The notes under the pieces: generated by a model
What the model saw: the letters and a program-made list of their open reading frames with translations, nothing else
The model's database searches: none
Told to the model about the DNA's origin: nothing
NCBI RefSeq assembly: GCF_015624505.1
Contig: NZ_CP061379.1
Span: forward strand, 1,054,001 to 1,118,000
Length of the DNA stretch: 64,000 nucleotides
From: Bradyrhizobium commune
Lineage (GTDB): Bacteria; Pseudomonadota; Alphaproteobacteria; Rhizobiales; Xanthobacteraceae
Reading direction: 5' to 3'
Position numbers and translations under genes: made by a program
Shown here: in pieces, positions 33,781 through 42,969 of the stretch
Numbering within the stretch: position 1 is the first letter of the stretch
Layout of the letters: each line of letters begins with the position of its first letter

Positions 33781-34758
33781 TCAAAAATCGAAGTTGATCA
33801 TCTTCTTCATCACCATGATGCCAATCGACATCCAGACGACGCAGCCGACCAGCATCAGCTGGCCTGTGGGATGGGTCCAAAGAATCGAGATGTAGCCAGG
33901 CGTCGTGAGATAGACGAGAAACATCACGATCGGCGGCAGCGAGCCGATGATGCCGGCCGAGGCCTTGGCTTCCATCGACATCGCCTGGATCTTTTCCTTC
34001 ATCTTCTTGCGGTCGCGCAACACCTTGGAGAGGTTGCCGAGCGCTTCGGAGAGGTTGCCGCCCGACTTCTGCTGGATCGACACCACGATGCCGAAGAAGT
34101 TGGCCTCCGGCAGCGGCATGCGGTCGTAGAGACGCGAGCAGGCCTCGCCGAGCGGCATGCCGATCGCCTGCGTTTCGATGATGGACAGGAACTCGCTGCG
34201 CAGCGGCTCCGGCGCATCGGCGGCGACGACCTTGATCGATTCGAACAGCGGCAGGCCGGCCTTGATGCCGCGGACGATGACGTCGACGGCGTCCGGCAGC
34301 GCCGCCAGGAATTTGTTCTCGCGGCGCTTCTTCAGGAAACCGAGCGCCCAGCGCGGCAGGCCGAAACCGCCGGCGAAGGCGAGACCGACGGCGCCGAGCA
34401 GGCCGCCACCGCCGAACAGCGCGCCAAAGAAAAACACGCCGCCCGTGACAGCGGACACGATCCAGAATTTCTGCGGCGTCCAGTCGAGCCCGGCCTGCGA
34501 CAGGCGGACGTGGAGCGGAACGCTCTTCTCCTGCGCGCGCCGCGCCTCGAGATCCTTGAGCGTGGTCTCGACCTGCTCGCGACGCGAGCGCTGGGTCTTC
34601 TCGGCCTGGCGGGCGGTGGGCGCCTCGGCGCGCGCGATCGAGGCGCGGCGACCCTCGGCCTTCCGCTCGCCGGATAGCAGCGGGTAGACGAAGACCCAGG
34701 CGATGCCGCCGACCGCGGCGGTGGCGAGGAAGGCGAGGGCGAGGACCTGCATGTTCAT
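33781..34758 (-). CDS. tadB: Flp pilus assembly protein TadB
   Basis: Platform protein of 325 aa from MNMQVLALAFLAT; the open frame reaches 20 residues further but overlaps the preceding gene. An N-terminal helix, a charged linker with Arg/Glu/Lys (TARQAEKTQRSRREQVE), two central helices and the T2SSF domain (ALPDAVDVIVRGIKAGLPLFESI, GEACSRLYDRMPLPEANFFGIVV, QKSGGNLSEALGNLSKVLRDR) are followed by two C-terminal helices. It works with TadC above the TadA motor. Confidence 0.92.
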   Translation of the reverse strand: MNMQVLALAFLATAAVGGIAWVFVYPLLSGERKAEGRRASIARAEAPTARQAEKTQRSRREQVETTLKDLEARRAQEKSVPLHVRLSQAGLDWTPQKFWIVSAVTGGVFFFGALFGGGGLLGAVGLAFAGGFGLPRWALGFLKKRRENKFLAALPDAVDVIVRGIKAGLPLFESIKVVAADAPEPLRSEFLSIIETQAIGMPLGEACSRLYDRMPLPEANFFGIVVSIQQKSGGNLSEALGNLSKVLRDRKKMKEKIQAMSMEAKASAGIIGSLPPIVMFLVYLTTPGYISILWTHPTGQLMLVGCVVWMSIGIMVMKKMINFDF

Positions 34759-34774
34759 GGCTGCGCCGCCCTGC

Positions 34775-36238
34775 TCACGTGTTCGGTTTCTTTTCCGCGG
34801 CGTCGAGCGCGGCGGCAAGGCGTTTCTCTTCGCCGTAATAGCGGGCGCGTTCCCAGAACTTCGGGCGACCGATGCCGGTCGAGCGGTGCTGGCCGATGAT
34901 CTTGCCGTTGGCGTCCTCGCCGACGAGGTCGTAGAGGAAGACGTCCTGGGTGATGATGGTGTCGCCTTCCATGCCCATCACCTCGGTGATGTGGGTGATG
35001 CGGCGCGAGCCGTCGCGCAGGCGCGCGGCCTGGACGATGACGTCGATCGAGGCGCAGATCATCTCGCGGATTGTTCGCGAAGGAAGCGAAAAGCCGCCCA
35101 TGGTGATCATGGATTCGCAGCGCGACAGCGCTTCGCGGGGATTGTTGGCGTGCAGCGTTCCCATCGAGCCGTCGTGGCCGGTGTTCATGGCCTGGAGCAG
35201 GTCGAACGCCTCAGGTCCGCGGACTTCGCCGACGATGATGCGTTCGGGGCGCATACGCAGGCAGTTGCGCACCAGCTCGCGCATGGTGACCTGGCCTTCG
35301 CCTTCGATGTTGGGCGGGCGGGTTTCGAGCCGGACCACGTGGGGCTGCTGGAGCTGGAGCTCGGCGGCGTCCTCGCAGGTGATGACGCGCTCGTCGTGCT
35401 CGATGTAATTGGTCAGACAGTTGAGCAGCGTGGTCTTGCCGGAGCCGGTACCGCCGGAGATCAGCACGTTGCAGCGGACGCGGCCGATGATCTGGAGGAT
35501 CTCGGCGCCCTCCGGCGAGATCGCGCCGAACTTGACCAGCTGATCCAGCGTCAGCTTGTCCTTCTTGAACTTACGAATGGTGAGTGCGGGGCCGTCGATC
35601 GCGAGCGGCGGTACGATGGCGTTGACGCGGGAGCCGTCGGCGAGGCGCGCGTCGCAGATCGGCGAGGATTCGTCGACGCGCCGGCCGACCTGGCTGACGA
35701 TGCGCTGGCAGATGTTGAGGAGCTGCTGATTGTCGCGGAAGCGGATGCCGGTCTTCTGGATCTTGCCGTTGACTTCGATGAAGACGGTGCCGGCGCCGTT
35801 GACCATGATGTCGGCGATGTCGTCGCGTGCGAGCAGCGGCTCGAGCGGGCCGTAGCCGAGCACGTCGTTGCAGATGTCGTCGAGCAGCTCTTCCTGCTCG
35901 GCGATCGACATCACGATGTTCTTGATCGCGATGATCTCGTTGACGATGTCGCGGATTTCCTCGCGCGCGGACTCGGAATCGAGCTTGGCGAGCTGGGCGA
36001 GGTCGATGGCCTCGATCAGCGCGCCGAAGATGGTCGCCTTGACCTCGTAATAATTGTCCGAGCGGCGGGCTTCCATCGCCGGCGCGGGCCGGGCGGGGGC
36101 GAGCGGCGGCGAGGCGACGACCGGCGGGGGCGGCGCGCGCGACACTGTGGGCGCCGGAGCCGGGGCAGGCTCTGGCGACACGGCGCCGGGCTTGGGAGCC
36201 CGAAGATCGGTGTCTGTTCCGCTACGCTTACCGAACAC
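34775..36238 (-). CDS. cpaF: Pilus assembly ATPase CpaF/TadA
   Basis: Secretion ATPase of 487 aa of the GspE/TadA family that powers Flp pilus assembly. An N-terminal Ala/Pro-rich stretch (~70 aa) precedes the conserved domain. Walker A is [12 protein letters not shown] with K268; the Asp box [18 protein letters not shown], Walker [13 protein letters not shown] and the His box [19 protein letters not shown] follow. It acts as a hexamer at the cytoplasmic face, driving TadB/C. It is encoded between cpaE and tadB with short spacers, consistent with one operon. Confidence 0.95.
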   Translation of the reverse strand: MFGKRSGTDTDLRAPKPGAVSPEPAPAPAPTVSRAPPPPVVASPPLAPARPAPAMEARRSDNYYEVKATIFGALIEAIDLAQLAKLDSESAREEIRDIVNEIIAIKNIVMSIAEQEELLDDICNDVLGYGPLEPLLARDDIADIMVNGAGTVFIEVNGKIQKTGIRFRDNQQLLNICQRIVSQVGRRVDESSPICDARLADGSRVNAIVPPLAIDGPALTIRKFKKDKLTLDQLVKFGAISPEGAEILQIIGRVRCNVLISGGTGSGKTTLLNCLTNYIEHDERVITCEDAAELQLQQPHVVRLETRPPNIEGEGQVTMRELVRNCLRMRPERIIVGEVRGPEAFDLLQAMNTGHDGSMGTLHANNPREALSRCESMITMGGFSLPSRTIREMICASIDVIVQAARLRDGSRRITHITEVMGMEGDTIITQDVFLYDLVGEDANGKIIGQHRSTGIGRPKFWERARYYGEEKRLAAALDAAEKKPNT

Positions 36239-36259
36239 TTAACAACTCCATGCGGCGGC

Positions 36260-37525
36260 TTATTTTCCCCGCAACTTCTCAATCAGCGGTGAAAGCAGGG
36301 ACGACTTTTGTTTCTTCGTCTCGCTGCGGCCGGTCAGCCGCTGGGCGATCTGGAGAAACATTTCGATCGACTTGTGGTTGGCGGAGATCTCCGCGATCAT
36401 CTGGCCGTTGTTGGCCGCCGAGCCGAAGATCTGCGGCTCGAACGGGATCGAAACGACCGGCTGGCTCTCGATCGCCTTGGCGAATTCAGCCGCCGCAATC
36501 TCTGGCCGCTTGGGCACGCCGACCTGGTTCAGGCAGTAGAGTGGCGGCCGGTCGTTGGGACGGGCGGCCTTCAGCAGATCGAACAGGTTCTTGGTGTTGC
36601 GCAGATTGGCGAGATCGGGCGCCGCCACGATCAGGATGTCGTCGGCGCCGATCAGGGCGCGCTTGGTCCAGCCCGACCATTGATGGGGGATGTCGAGCAC
36701 GATGCAGGGCATGGTTGAGCGCAGCGTGTCGAACACGGAATCGAAGGCGTCGGAGCCAAAATCATAGACCCGGTCGAGCGTGGCCGGCGCCGCCAGCAGG
36801 CTGAGATGGTCCGTACATTTCGACAGCAGGCGGTCGATGAAGGCGGTGTCGACGCGATCGGGCGAGAACACCGCGTCCGCGATGCCCTGCGGCGGGTCCT
36901 GGTTGTAGTCGAGACCGGCGGTGCCGAAGGCGAGGTCGAGATCGGCCACCACCGCGTCCATCGCGAGGTCCCGCGCAATCGCCCACGCGACGTTGTGGGA
37001 GATGGTGGAGGCGCCGACGCCGCCCTTGGCGCCAACCACGGCGATGATTCGGCCGACCGCCTTGGCCTCCGGCGCCGAGAACAGGTTGCAGATCGAGCGC
37101 ACGACGTCGATCGGTCCGACCGGCGAGAGCACGTAGTCGCTGACGCCGCGGCGGACCAGCTCGCGATAGAGCATGACGTCGTTGATGCGGCCGATCACGA
37201 CCACGCGGGTGCCGGCGTCGCAGACGGTCGCGAGCTGGTCGAGGCCGTTCAAGAGGTCGTTGCGGCCGTCGCTCTCGAGCACGATCACATTGGGGGTCGG
37301 GGCAGACCGATAGGCCTCGATCGCAGCCGCCATGCCGCCCATCTGGATCTTCAGATGGGCCTTGCCGAGACGGCGATCCTCACCGGCCGACTGCACGGCG
37401 GCGGCGGTCTCCACCGTCTCGCAAAAGGCCTGGACCGAAACGCGCGGTGCGGGCGCAATATGCTCCTCGACCGGTGCAGGGGCCTCCGGCTGCTCTTCTT
37501 GAGTCTGGCGAGCGTAGCTGATCAT
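36260..37525 (-). CDS. cpaE: Pilus assembly protein CpaE (TadZ-like)
   Basis: MinD/ParA-like localisation ATPase of 421 aa. A receiver-like N-terminal domain (~residues 75-185: MGGMAAAIEAYRSAPTPNVIV, VIGRINDVMLYRELVRRGVSDYVLSPV) precedes the ATPase, whose deviant Walker A is VVGAKGGVGAST and switch region ADLDLAFGTAGLDY. TadZ/CpaE proteins place the pilus machine at a pole. The start at 37525 overlaps the cpaD stop by four bases (ATGA); the longer open frame upstream is cpaD antisense noise. Confidence 0.92.
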   Translation of the reverse strand: MISYARQTQEEQPEAPAPVEEHIAPAPRVSVQAFCETVETAAAVQSAGEDRRLGKAHLKIQMGGMAAAIEAYRSAPTPNVIVLESDGRNDLLNGLDQLATVCDAGTRVVVIGRINDVMLYRELVRRGVSDYVLSPVGPIDVVRSICNLFSAPEAKAVGRIIAVVGAKGGVGASTISHNVAWAIARDLAMDAVVADLDLAFGTAGLDYNQDPPQGIADAVFSPDRVDTAFIDRLLSKCTDHLSLLAAPATLDRVYDFGSDAFDSVFDTLRSTMPCIVLDIPHQWSGWTKRALIGADDILIVAAPDLANLRNTKNLFDLLKAARPNDRPPLYCLNQVGVPKRPEIAAAEFAKAIESQPVVSIPFEPQIFGSAANNGQMIAEISANHKSIEMFLQIAQRLTGRSETKKQKSSLLSPLIEKLRGK

Positions 37526-38256
37526 TTGCCGGTATCGCTGAGTTTGGCCTTTTCGGCTTCCGGATAGGGGACCGCCGTCGGCGTTCCCTTGCGAAACTTC
37601 TCGAAGGCGGCGGTGCGCCGCGGCGTGTAGGCCGGCGTTTCGGGCCGTGGCTGCTCGAGGTCCGACGGGTTGTCGACCATCGCGGCCATGTTGCGCTGAT
37701 AGGAGCAGCCGAAATTGTAATAGTCCTTGTTTTCGAACCAGCCCTTGTTCTTCATCGATGGGCCGATGTCGTCCGGCCACAGGCCGCAGGGGCCCGCGAC
37801 CGCGGCGATCTTCGAATAGGTCAGCCGGATCGGCGGCAGGAAACGCTTGTCCTCGGGCTGGTAGGGGCGTGCGATCACTCCGCGCGGGGGAACGCCCGCT
37901 GCTGCCAGCATCGCCTGGATCTCACGCATCGATTCCGCCACCGGGCGCGCGTTGGGCACCCCGGACGGCACGTCGATATGGATGGCGCCGGTGCCCTCAT
38001 GCATCCAGGCCGACGCCAGACCCATCACGTCGGCGCGCTGGGCTGCGGTCAGGCCGCCGCGGGCGTGGCCGACGAAGACGACGATGGAGCGGTTCTGTTC
38101 CTCGATCGCGATCGGATGACGCTGCTTGTAGTCGTCCGGAATGGAGGCGGTCACCACTTCATCGTGCTGGCAACCGCCGAGCGCGATGGCGATACCGACC
38201 AGCGCGCCACCGAGGCCGATGGCGCGTTTGCGAAGTTGGGGTGGTCTTGTGATCAT
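37522..38256 (-). CDS. cpaD: Pilus assembly lipoprotein CpaD
   Basis: Lipoprotein of 244 aa with lipobox IALGG-C29. The CpaD domain follows: DDYKQRHPIAIEEQNRSIVVFVG is its characteristic start, then RADVMGLASAW and the C-terminal FGCSYQRNMAAMVDNPSDLEQPRPETP, which is highly typical. It associates with the secretin CpaC in the outer membrane. Coupled by a 4-base overlap to cpaE downstream and 20 bases after cpaC. Confidence 0.93.
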   Translation of the reverse strand: MITRPPQLRKRAIGLGGALVGIAIALGGCQHDEVVTASIPDDYKQRHPIAIEEQNRSIVVFVGHARGGLTAAQRADVMGLASAWMHEGTGAIHIDVPSGVPNARPVAESMREIQAMLAAAGVPPRGVIARPYQPEDKRFLPPIRLTYSKIAAVAGPCGLWPDDIGPSMKNKGWFENKDYYNFGCSYQRNMAAMVDNPSDLEQPRPETPAYTPRRTAAFEKFRKGTPTAVPYPEAEKAKLSDTGK

Positions 38257-38276
38257 CGTGAAGTCCCCGTTCCGCC

Positions 38277-39767
38277 TCAGTCGGTGATGAAGCCGTAGGT
38301 GCCGCGGTAGTTCTTTGCCGGTTCAGTCCGGCCGGGCACGCCGTAGATGCGGTTGATGTTGCCGAGCAGTTCGACCTGCGGATCCGAAGGCGCTGAGAAA
38401 CCGTCATCCGGCCGCGACAGGTCCTTCTGCGCCACCGCGCGCACGATGTAGGGCGTCACGATCACGACCAGCTCGGTCGAGTTGTTGACGAAGTCGCGGC
38501 TGCGGAACAGCGAGCCGAGAACCGGGAGCTGCATCAGGCCCGGCAGTCCGCTGATTGCCTGCTTGGTCTGCTGCTGGATCAGGCCGGCCATCGCCATTGC
38601 GCCGCCGGAGGGAATTTCGAGCGAGGTCTCGGCACGGCGGGTCCTGATCGAGGGCACCGTCAGCGAGTTCACCGAGGTCGAGGTCACGGCCTGCGACAGC
38701 GTGATCGCGTTGTCGTTGGAGAGCTCCGACACCTCGGTCATCACCCGCAGGCTGATCTTGCCTTCGGTCAGCACCACGGGCGTGAAGTTGAGCGAGATAC
38801 CGAACTTCTTGAAGCTGATCTGGGTGGTACAGACATGCGTGGTGGGGTCGCAGGCATAGCCTGCCGGCACCGGGAATTCACCGCCGGCGATGAAGGTCGC
38901 CGATTCACCCGAGATCGCGGTCAGGTTCGGCTCGGCCAGCGTGCGGATCACACCTGCGGTCTCCATCGCGCGCAGGGTGGCCTGCACGGACGGGGTCGCG
39001 CCGAACTTCGTGGTCAGGCTGTTGCCGTCGACGAGGTTGTGGCCAAGCGCCGTGAACGGGTTGGAGTTGGTGAAGCTGACCACGGACGTGCCGTAGTTGA
39101 GGTTGGCGGTGAGATCGATGCCGAGCTGCTTGACGATGTTGCGCGCGACTTCGGCGACTGTCACCTTCAGCATGACCTGGTCGCGGCCGCGGACCACGAT
39201 CGAATTCACCACCTTGTCGGCGCCGCCGGCAAGCCGCGCGGCGAGCTCGTTGGCCTGCTGCGCTTCGATCGGGGTCGCCGCCGTGCCGCTGAGGACGACG
39301 CCGTCGCCGAGGCCGTCGATCTGGATGTCGGAATTGGGCAGGATCTGCTTCAGTGCGGCGCGCACGCCATTGAGGTCGCGCTTGACCGCGATGTCATAGG
39401 CCGCGATCTGCTGGCCGGCGGAATCGAAGAACACGATGTTGGTCTGGCCGACCGAGGCGCCGATGATGTAGGCGCGCTGGGACGAGCGCACCACTGCGTT
39501 GGCGATCTTGGGATCGGCGACGAGCACGTCCTTGATGTCGCGCGGCAGGTCGATCACGATCGACTTGCCGACGCCGAGCGACAGAAAGCGCGCGTTCATC
39601 TGGCCGTCGGCCGCAACCGGCGCCACGGGACGGTAGTCTGCGGCGACCACGGGGGTCAGCACCGGGTTGAGCGTCAGCGCGAGAGCGGCCGAGAACGACA
39701 GGGCGCGGACCGCGGAGGTTCGCAACGTCGTCAAATCTGCCCTGCATTTCATATCGACAGTCCTCAT
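38277..39767 (-). CDS. cpaC: Pilus secretin CpaC (RcpA-like)
   Basis: Outer-membrane secretin of 496 aa. A signal segment (ALSFSAALALTLNPVLTPVVAA) is followed by the pilus N-terminal domain (LSLGVGKSIVIDLPRDIKDVLVADPKIANAVV), a BON-like part (LPNSDIQIDGLGDGVVLSGTA) and the secretin core with TLAEPNLTAISGESATFIAGGEFP, NFTPVVLTEGKISLRVMTEVSEL and LPVLGSLFRSRDFVNNSTELVVIVTPYIV. An in-frame ATG five codons later is another possible start. It overlaps cpaB by four bases. Confidence 0.94.
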   Translation of the reverse strand: MRTVDMKCRADLTTLRTSAVRALSFSAALALTLNPVLTPVVAADYRPVAPVAADGQMNARFLSLGVGKSIVIDLPRDIKDVLVADPKIANAVVRSSQRAYIIGASVGQTNIVFFDSAGQQIAAYDIAVKRDLNGVRAALKQILPNSDIQIDGLGDGVVLSGTAATPIEAQQANELAARLAGGADKVVNSIVVRGRDQVMLKVTVAEVARNIVKQLGIDLTANLNYGTSVVSFTNSNPFTALGHNLVDGNSLTTKFGATPSVQATLRAMETAGVIRTLAEPNLTAISGESATFIAGGEFPVPAGYACDPTTHVCTTQISFKKFGISLNFTPVVLTEGKISLRVMTEVSELSNDNAITLSQAVTSTSVNSLTVPSIRTRRAETSLEIPSGGAMAMAGLIQQQTKQAISGLPGLMQLPVLGSLFRSRDFVNNSTELVVIVTPYIVRAVAQKDLSRPDDGFSAPSDPQVELLGNINRIYGVPGRTEPAKNYRGTYGFITD

Positions 39768-40564
39768 CGTACCTTCGCCGACTGGCTCGGGATGCCGTAG
39801 CGAATGACCGAAATGCCGTCGCGCTTTTGCGCGGAGTCATCGAGCGTGATCTCGCTCATCTTGACGTCGGCGATGCTGCGCAGGGCCAGCGACAGCGTGC
39901 CGCTCTGGCGGGCGGCGGAAAGCGTCGCGGTCTGCGCGGGATTGAGCTCGAGGGTGACGGTCTTGCCGACCACGGAGTTCTGGCCGTCCTTCTCCTTCGG
40001 CGCCTGGTCGATCGCCAGCACGCGGACATTGGCCAGGATGATCTCTGACGTGACGATGTCCTGGGCGCCTGCGCTCTGGTCCGGGTTCTTGAGGCGGCGG
40101 GTGAGGAGCACGTCGACACGATCGTTCGGCAGGATAAAACCGCCCGCGCCGGTCTCCGGCGAGATCTCGGTCGAGATGGCGCGCATGCCGGTCGGCAGGA
40201 TCGCGGCCATGAAGCCGGAGCCGTCAGCCTTGACCAGCTTCTGGTCGCGGATCGGCTCACCCTGGATGAAAGGCGCGCGCGCGATCGAACCAGTGACCTG
40301 GGTCGCGCCCTCTGGGCGCTCGTTGCGACGGATGAAGGTGGCGCTGGCGGAGCTGGTCGGCCATGTCTGCCACTGCACGTCTTCCGGCTTCACGGTCTGG
40401 CCGAGGCCAATGTCGTTCTTGGCGACCAGCACGTCGACGGTCGGAAGCTGCGCGACGGGAGCCGCCGGAGGCGGCGCAGAATTGTCCGAGCCGCTCGCCA
40501 GGTACGCGGCGACACCGCCGGCGCAGATGGCGGCCGTCAGGACGACAATGCGTGCCCTATTCAT
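39764..40564 (-). CDS. cpaB: Pilus assembly protein CpaB (RcpC-like)
   Basis: Periplasmic/inner-membrane protein of 266 aa. N-terminal anchor NRARIVVLTAAICAGGVAAYLAS, then a SAF domain (VDVLVAKNDIGLGQTVKPEDVQWQTWP) and the CpaB domain (FIQGEPIRDQKLVKADGSGFMAAILPTGMRAISTEISPETGAGGFILPNDRVDVLLTRR in this order). It is thought to modulate the secretin. The ATG at 40564 is preferred over an upstream codon because the anchor starts there. Its stop overlaps the cpaC start. Confidence 0.92.
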   Translation of the reverse strand: MNRARIVVLTAAICAGGVAAYLASGSDNSAPPPAAPVAQLPTVDVLVAKNDIGLGQTVKPEDVQWQTWPTSSASATFIRRNERPEGATQVTGSIARAPFIQGEPIRDQKLVKADGSGFMAAILPTGMRAISTEISPETGAGGFILPNDRVDVLLTRRLKNPDQSAGAQDIVTSEIILANVRVLAIDQAPKEKDGQNSVVGKTVTLELNPAQTATLSAARQSGTLSLALRSIADVKMSEITLDDSAQKRDGISVIRYGIPSQSAKVR

Positions 40565-40691
40565 ACGCTTCACTTTCCAACTAAACGCCGCGACGCAGCC
40601 GCCGCCGTAATCGGCAGTTGACCAGCTATTCGTCAAAGCATGGTTAATGAGGCGTATCTAAATCGCCTTAACGCCGGGTTACCCGGAGCGT

Positions 40692-41216
40692 TCAGCGCAG
40701 TGCGAGGCGAGCGAGGTCGATCGCCTTCACCCATTCGGTCTCCGGGTAGACCATCAGCGCGCTGAGCGCGAGCGCGATGCCGTAGGGAATGCCGGTCTCC
40801 TTGGCGTGGAGCCGCGCCAGCCAGGCCTGGCCGGCGAGCCCGAAGGGCAACGGCCATTGCCGGAACTGGAGCAGGAAGAGCGTCAACGCTCCGCCAAACA
40901 GCGAGGCGTAGAGCAGGAAGTTCGTCAGATGTGCGAAGCCGAACCAGAGCGCCACCGATGCCGCGACCTTCGCGTCGCCGCCGCCGACCCAGCCCATCGC
41001 AAAGCAGGTGAAGGCCACGACCAGGATGAACGCGCCGGCGCCGACATGGCTCAGCATGTCGTATGGTGCCATGCCACCGGCAATGGCGAGCACGAAGAAG
41101 CCTGCGACCAGGATCAGCGAGACGCGGTTCGAGATGGTCATCGTGAAGAGATCGCTGGCCGCGGCGAAGGCCATCAGGGCCGGGAAGAGCAGAAGGCGCG
41201 CGAGGTCGAGGGTCAT
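40692..41216 (-). CDS. cpaA: Prepilin peptidase CpaA (TadV-like)
   Basis: A24-type aspartic prepilin peptidase of 174 aa that cleaves and matures Flp pilin in the inner membrane. Multiple helices; the first active-site aspartate is in AFAAASDLFTMTISNRVS and the second in the FxGD-like motif GWVGGGDAKVAASVALW. It is encoded between flp and cpaB. A 127-base gap separates it from cpaB, unlike the tight spacing of the other genes, so a second promoter there is possible. Confidence 0.9.
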   Translation of the reverse strand: MTLDLARLLLFPALMAFAAASDLFTMTISNRVSLILVAGFFVLAIAGGMAPYDMLSHVGAGAFILVVAFTCFAMGWVGGGDAKVAASVALWFGFAHLTNFLLYASLFGGALTLFLLQFRQWPLPFGLAGQAWLARLHAKETGIPYGIALALSALMVYPETEWVKAIDLARLALR

Positions 41217-41339
41217 GGCTGCGTCTTGGGGCCGTGGGTCTGTCGCTGGATCGGGCGTCGCGGCATGCTAGTCGGCAGTGCTAAACAAACCGACAACGGC
41301 GGCGGCGCCTTGACGGCGCTGGAACCGGCGGGCCGGCCA

Positions 41340-41486
41340 TCACCAGATGCTGGCGATGCGGGTCGCGAGCGTGACCATTGCGAGCAGCAACGCGAGACAG
41401 ACCCAATAGACCGATGCGTCGGCTCGCGCCGCTTCCGCCTCGTTCGCCGCAACCGCGGCATCGGTTCTGGTCTTACGCAACGCCAC
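41340..41486 (-). CDS. Unannotated small membrane protein, 48 aa, between flp and cpaA
   Basis: A GTG-initiated frame of 48 codons, ending TGA, on the same strand as flp and the cpa genes. It encodes a charged, Ala-rich N-terminal helix (LRKTRTDAAVAANEAEAARA) and one membrane helix (VYWVCLALLLAMVTLATRIAS) close to the C-terminus. About 79% of third codon positions are G or C, as expected for coding DNA here. The start lies about 15 bases after the flp terminator; a GAG eight bases upstream is a weak ribosome site. Function unknown; it could be an inner-membrane accessory of the pilus. Confidence 0.5.
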   Translation of the reverse strand: MALRKTRTDAAVAANEAEAARADASVYWVCLALLLAMVTLATRIASIW

Positions 41487-41503
41487 TGGAACTCGCCGTG
41501 TCC

Positions 41504-41533
41504 AAAAAAACAAAGGCCCCGGAGGTCCGGGGC
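41504..41533 (-). terminator. Rho-independent terminator after flp pilin
   Basis: On the minus strand GCCCCGG / CCGGGGC (7-bp core, extended by A-T pairs) with an ACCT loop is followed by TTTGTTTTTTT. It lies 23 bases after the flp stop. Pilin is needed in great excess over the machinery, so this terminator probably lets only some transcripts continue into the cpa genes. Confidence 0.85.
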
Positions 41534-41555
41534 TTTTGCCGCAATCGGTGCTCGC

Positions 41556-41720
41556 TTACTTCAGCGAGGAGCTGATCGAGCCGAACTTGGCGTTCAGCGA
41601 GGTGCCGAGGTTGTTGACGACGGTGATGATGGCCAGCGCGATGCCGGCGGCGATCAGACCGTATTCGATGGCGGTGGCGCCGGATTCATCCTTCGCGAAA
41701 CGCGCAATCAGGTTCTTCAT
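41556..41720 (-). CDS. flp: Flp family type IVb pilin
   Basis: Major pilin precursor of 54 aa. It begins MKNLIARFAKDESG and continues ATAIEYGLIAAGIALAII: the G15 cleavage site, conserved E19-Y20 and long hydrophobic helix are the hallmarks of Flp/TadE-type class IVb pilins processed by CpaA. The mature protein would be about 39 aa. GGAG lies eight bases before the ATG. Located at the head of the minus-strand pilus cluster and followed by a strong terminator. Confidence 0.95.
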   Translation of the reverse strand: MKNLIARFAKDESGATAIEYGLIAAGIALAIITVVNNLGTSLNAKFGSISSSLK

Positions 41721-41977
41721 GAACTAACTCCATCTGGGGTGAGGTCGCCTCGTGCGGCGCTGGTCTTGACACGTCGACCATGAGAGCCGAGCTCTTTCGG
41801 TAGAGTTAATTCGACCGCGCAAAGCCGGCCGAAGCGCCGTGCTTTTGGCCAGAGTGAATTTCGCCTTAAGACCGCCCCTGCAATTCGCTCCGGTTCCGAA
41901 CGCGTCGTCAACTTCACCCTCCCTTAAATTTCGCGGAGTAGGCCTAGTGGCATCAGCAGTCTGGAAGAGAGGCGACG

Positions 41978-42805
41978 ATGTCGAGCCTACCCATGCAAGT
42001 CGCCCTGATGCTCGGCGAGACCATCGAGAAGGTCATCCCGATCACCTTCATGCTCGCGGTCGTCTTCACCGTGCTTGAGCATTTCTGGGCCTGCAATCCC
42101 GGTGCACCGTGGTGGCGCAAGCGCGAGATCGTGACCGACATCTGCTACTGGTTCTTCGTTCCGGTGTTTGCCCGCACCATGCGGATCGGCCTCCTGATCG
42201 TCGGCGCCAGTGCCGTCTTCAACATCCACGATGCCGACGAGCTGATCGCCTTCTACGACAACGGCCATGGCCCGCTGTCGCAATTGCCGCTGTGGGCGCA
42301 GGGCGCGCTGTTCCTGGTGTTGTCCGACTTCATGCTGTACTGGCTGCACCGGATGTTCCATGACGGCGGGTTCTGGAAGTACCACGCCATCCATCATTCG
42401 TCGGAGGAGATCGTGTGGATTTCCGCGGCGCGCTTCCATCCGGTGAATCTCATGCTCGGCACCATCGGCGTCGACGTCGTGCTGCTGATGGCCGGTATTT
42501 CGCCGAACGTGATGATCTGGGTCGGCCCGTTCACCACTTTCCATTCGGCCTTCGTGCACGCCAATCTGAACTGGACCTTCGGGCCGTTCAAATATTTGCT
42601 GGCGACGCCGGTGTTCCACCGCTGGCACCACACCCCGCTCGAAGAGGGCGGCGACACCAATTTCGCCGGCACCTTCCCGATCTGGGACGTGCTGTTCGGC
42701 ACCTTCCGCATGCCCGAGGGCGAGCTGCCGCAGGATTACGGCAAGGACGAAGCGGCGATGCCGAAGGAAATCGGCGGCCAGCTCGCTTTTCCGTTCCGCC
42801 GCTAG
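41978..42805 (+). CDS. Sterol desaturase / fatty acid hydroxylase family protein
   Basis: Integral membrane di-iron enzyme of 275 aa. The histidine clusters are HRMFH (HxxxH), HAIHHS (HxxHH) and HRWHH (HxxHH), in family order, with hydrophobic segments in between. Such enzymes hydroxylate or desaturate lipids, sterols or hopanoid-like substrates. Preceded by AGAGGCG-like bases. It is inserted among pilus genes on the plus strand; no functional link is evident, and the substrate is not predictable. Confidence 0.9.
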   Translation: MSSLPMQVALMLGETIEKVIPITFMLAVVFTVLEHFWACNPGAPWWRKREIVTDICYWFFVPVFARTMRIGLLIVGASAVFNIHDADELIAFYDNGHGPLSQLPLWAQGALFLVLSDFMLYWLHRMFHDGGFWKYHAIHHSSEEIVWISAARFHPVNLMLGTIGVDVVLLMAGISPNVMIWVGPFTTFHSAFVHANLNWTFGPFKYLLATPVFHRWHHTPLEEGGDTNFAGTFPIWDVLFGTFRMPEGELPQDYGKDEAAMPKEIGGQLAFPFRR

Positions 42806-42969
42806 GGTTGGGGCCGGCAGCCGGAGAGGCCGCAAAAACGCCAGTCCGTTCAAACAATAGCCTGCGAATTTGCGGAACGTTCACGAATTAAAGGCAGGTT
42901 AGCGGATGTCGGGCGCCGGCTCCGCCTCGTCAATCGCTTCTGCCGGCTTGTACGTCCCGGGGTAACAGT

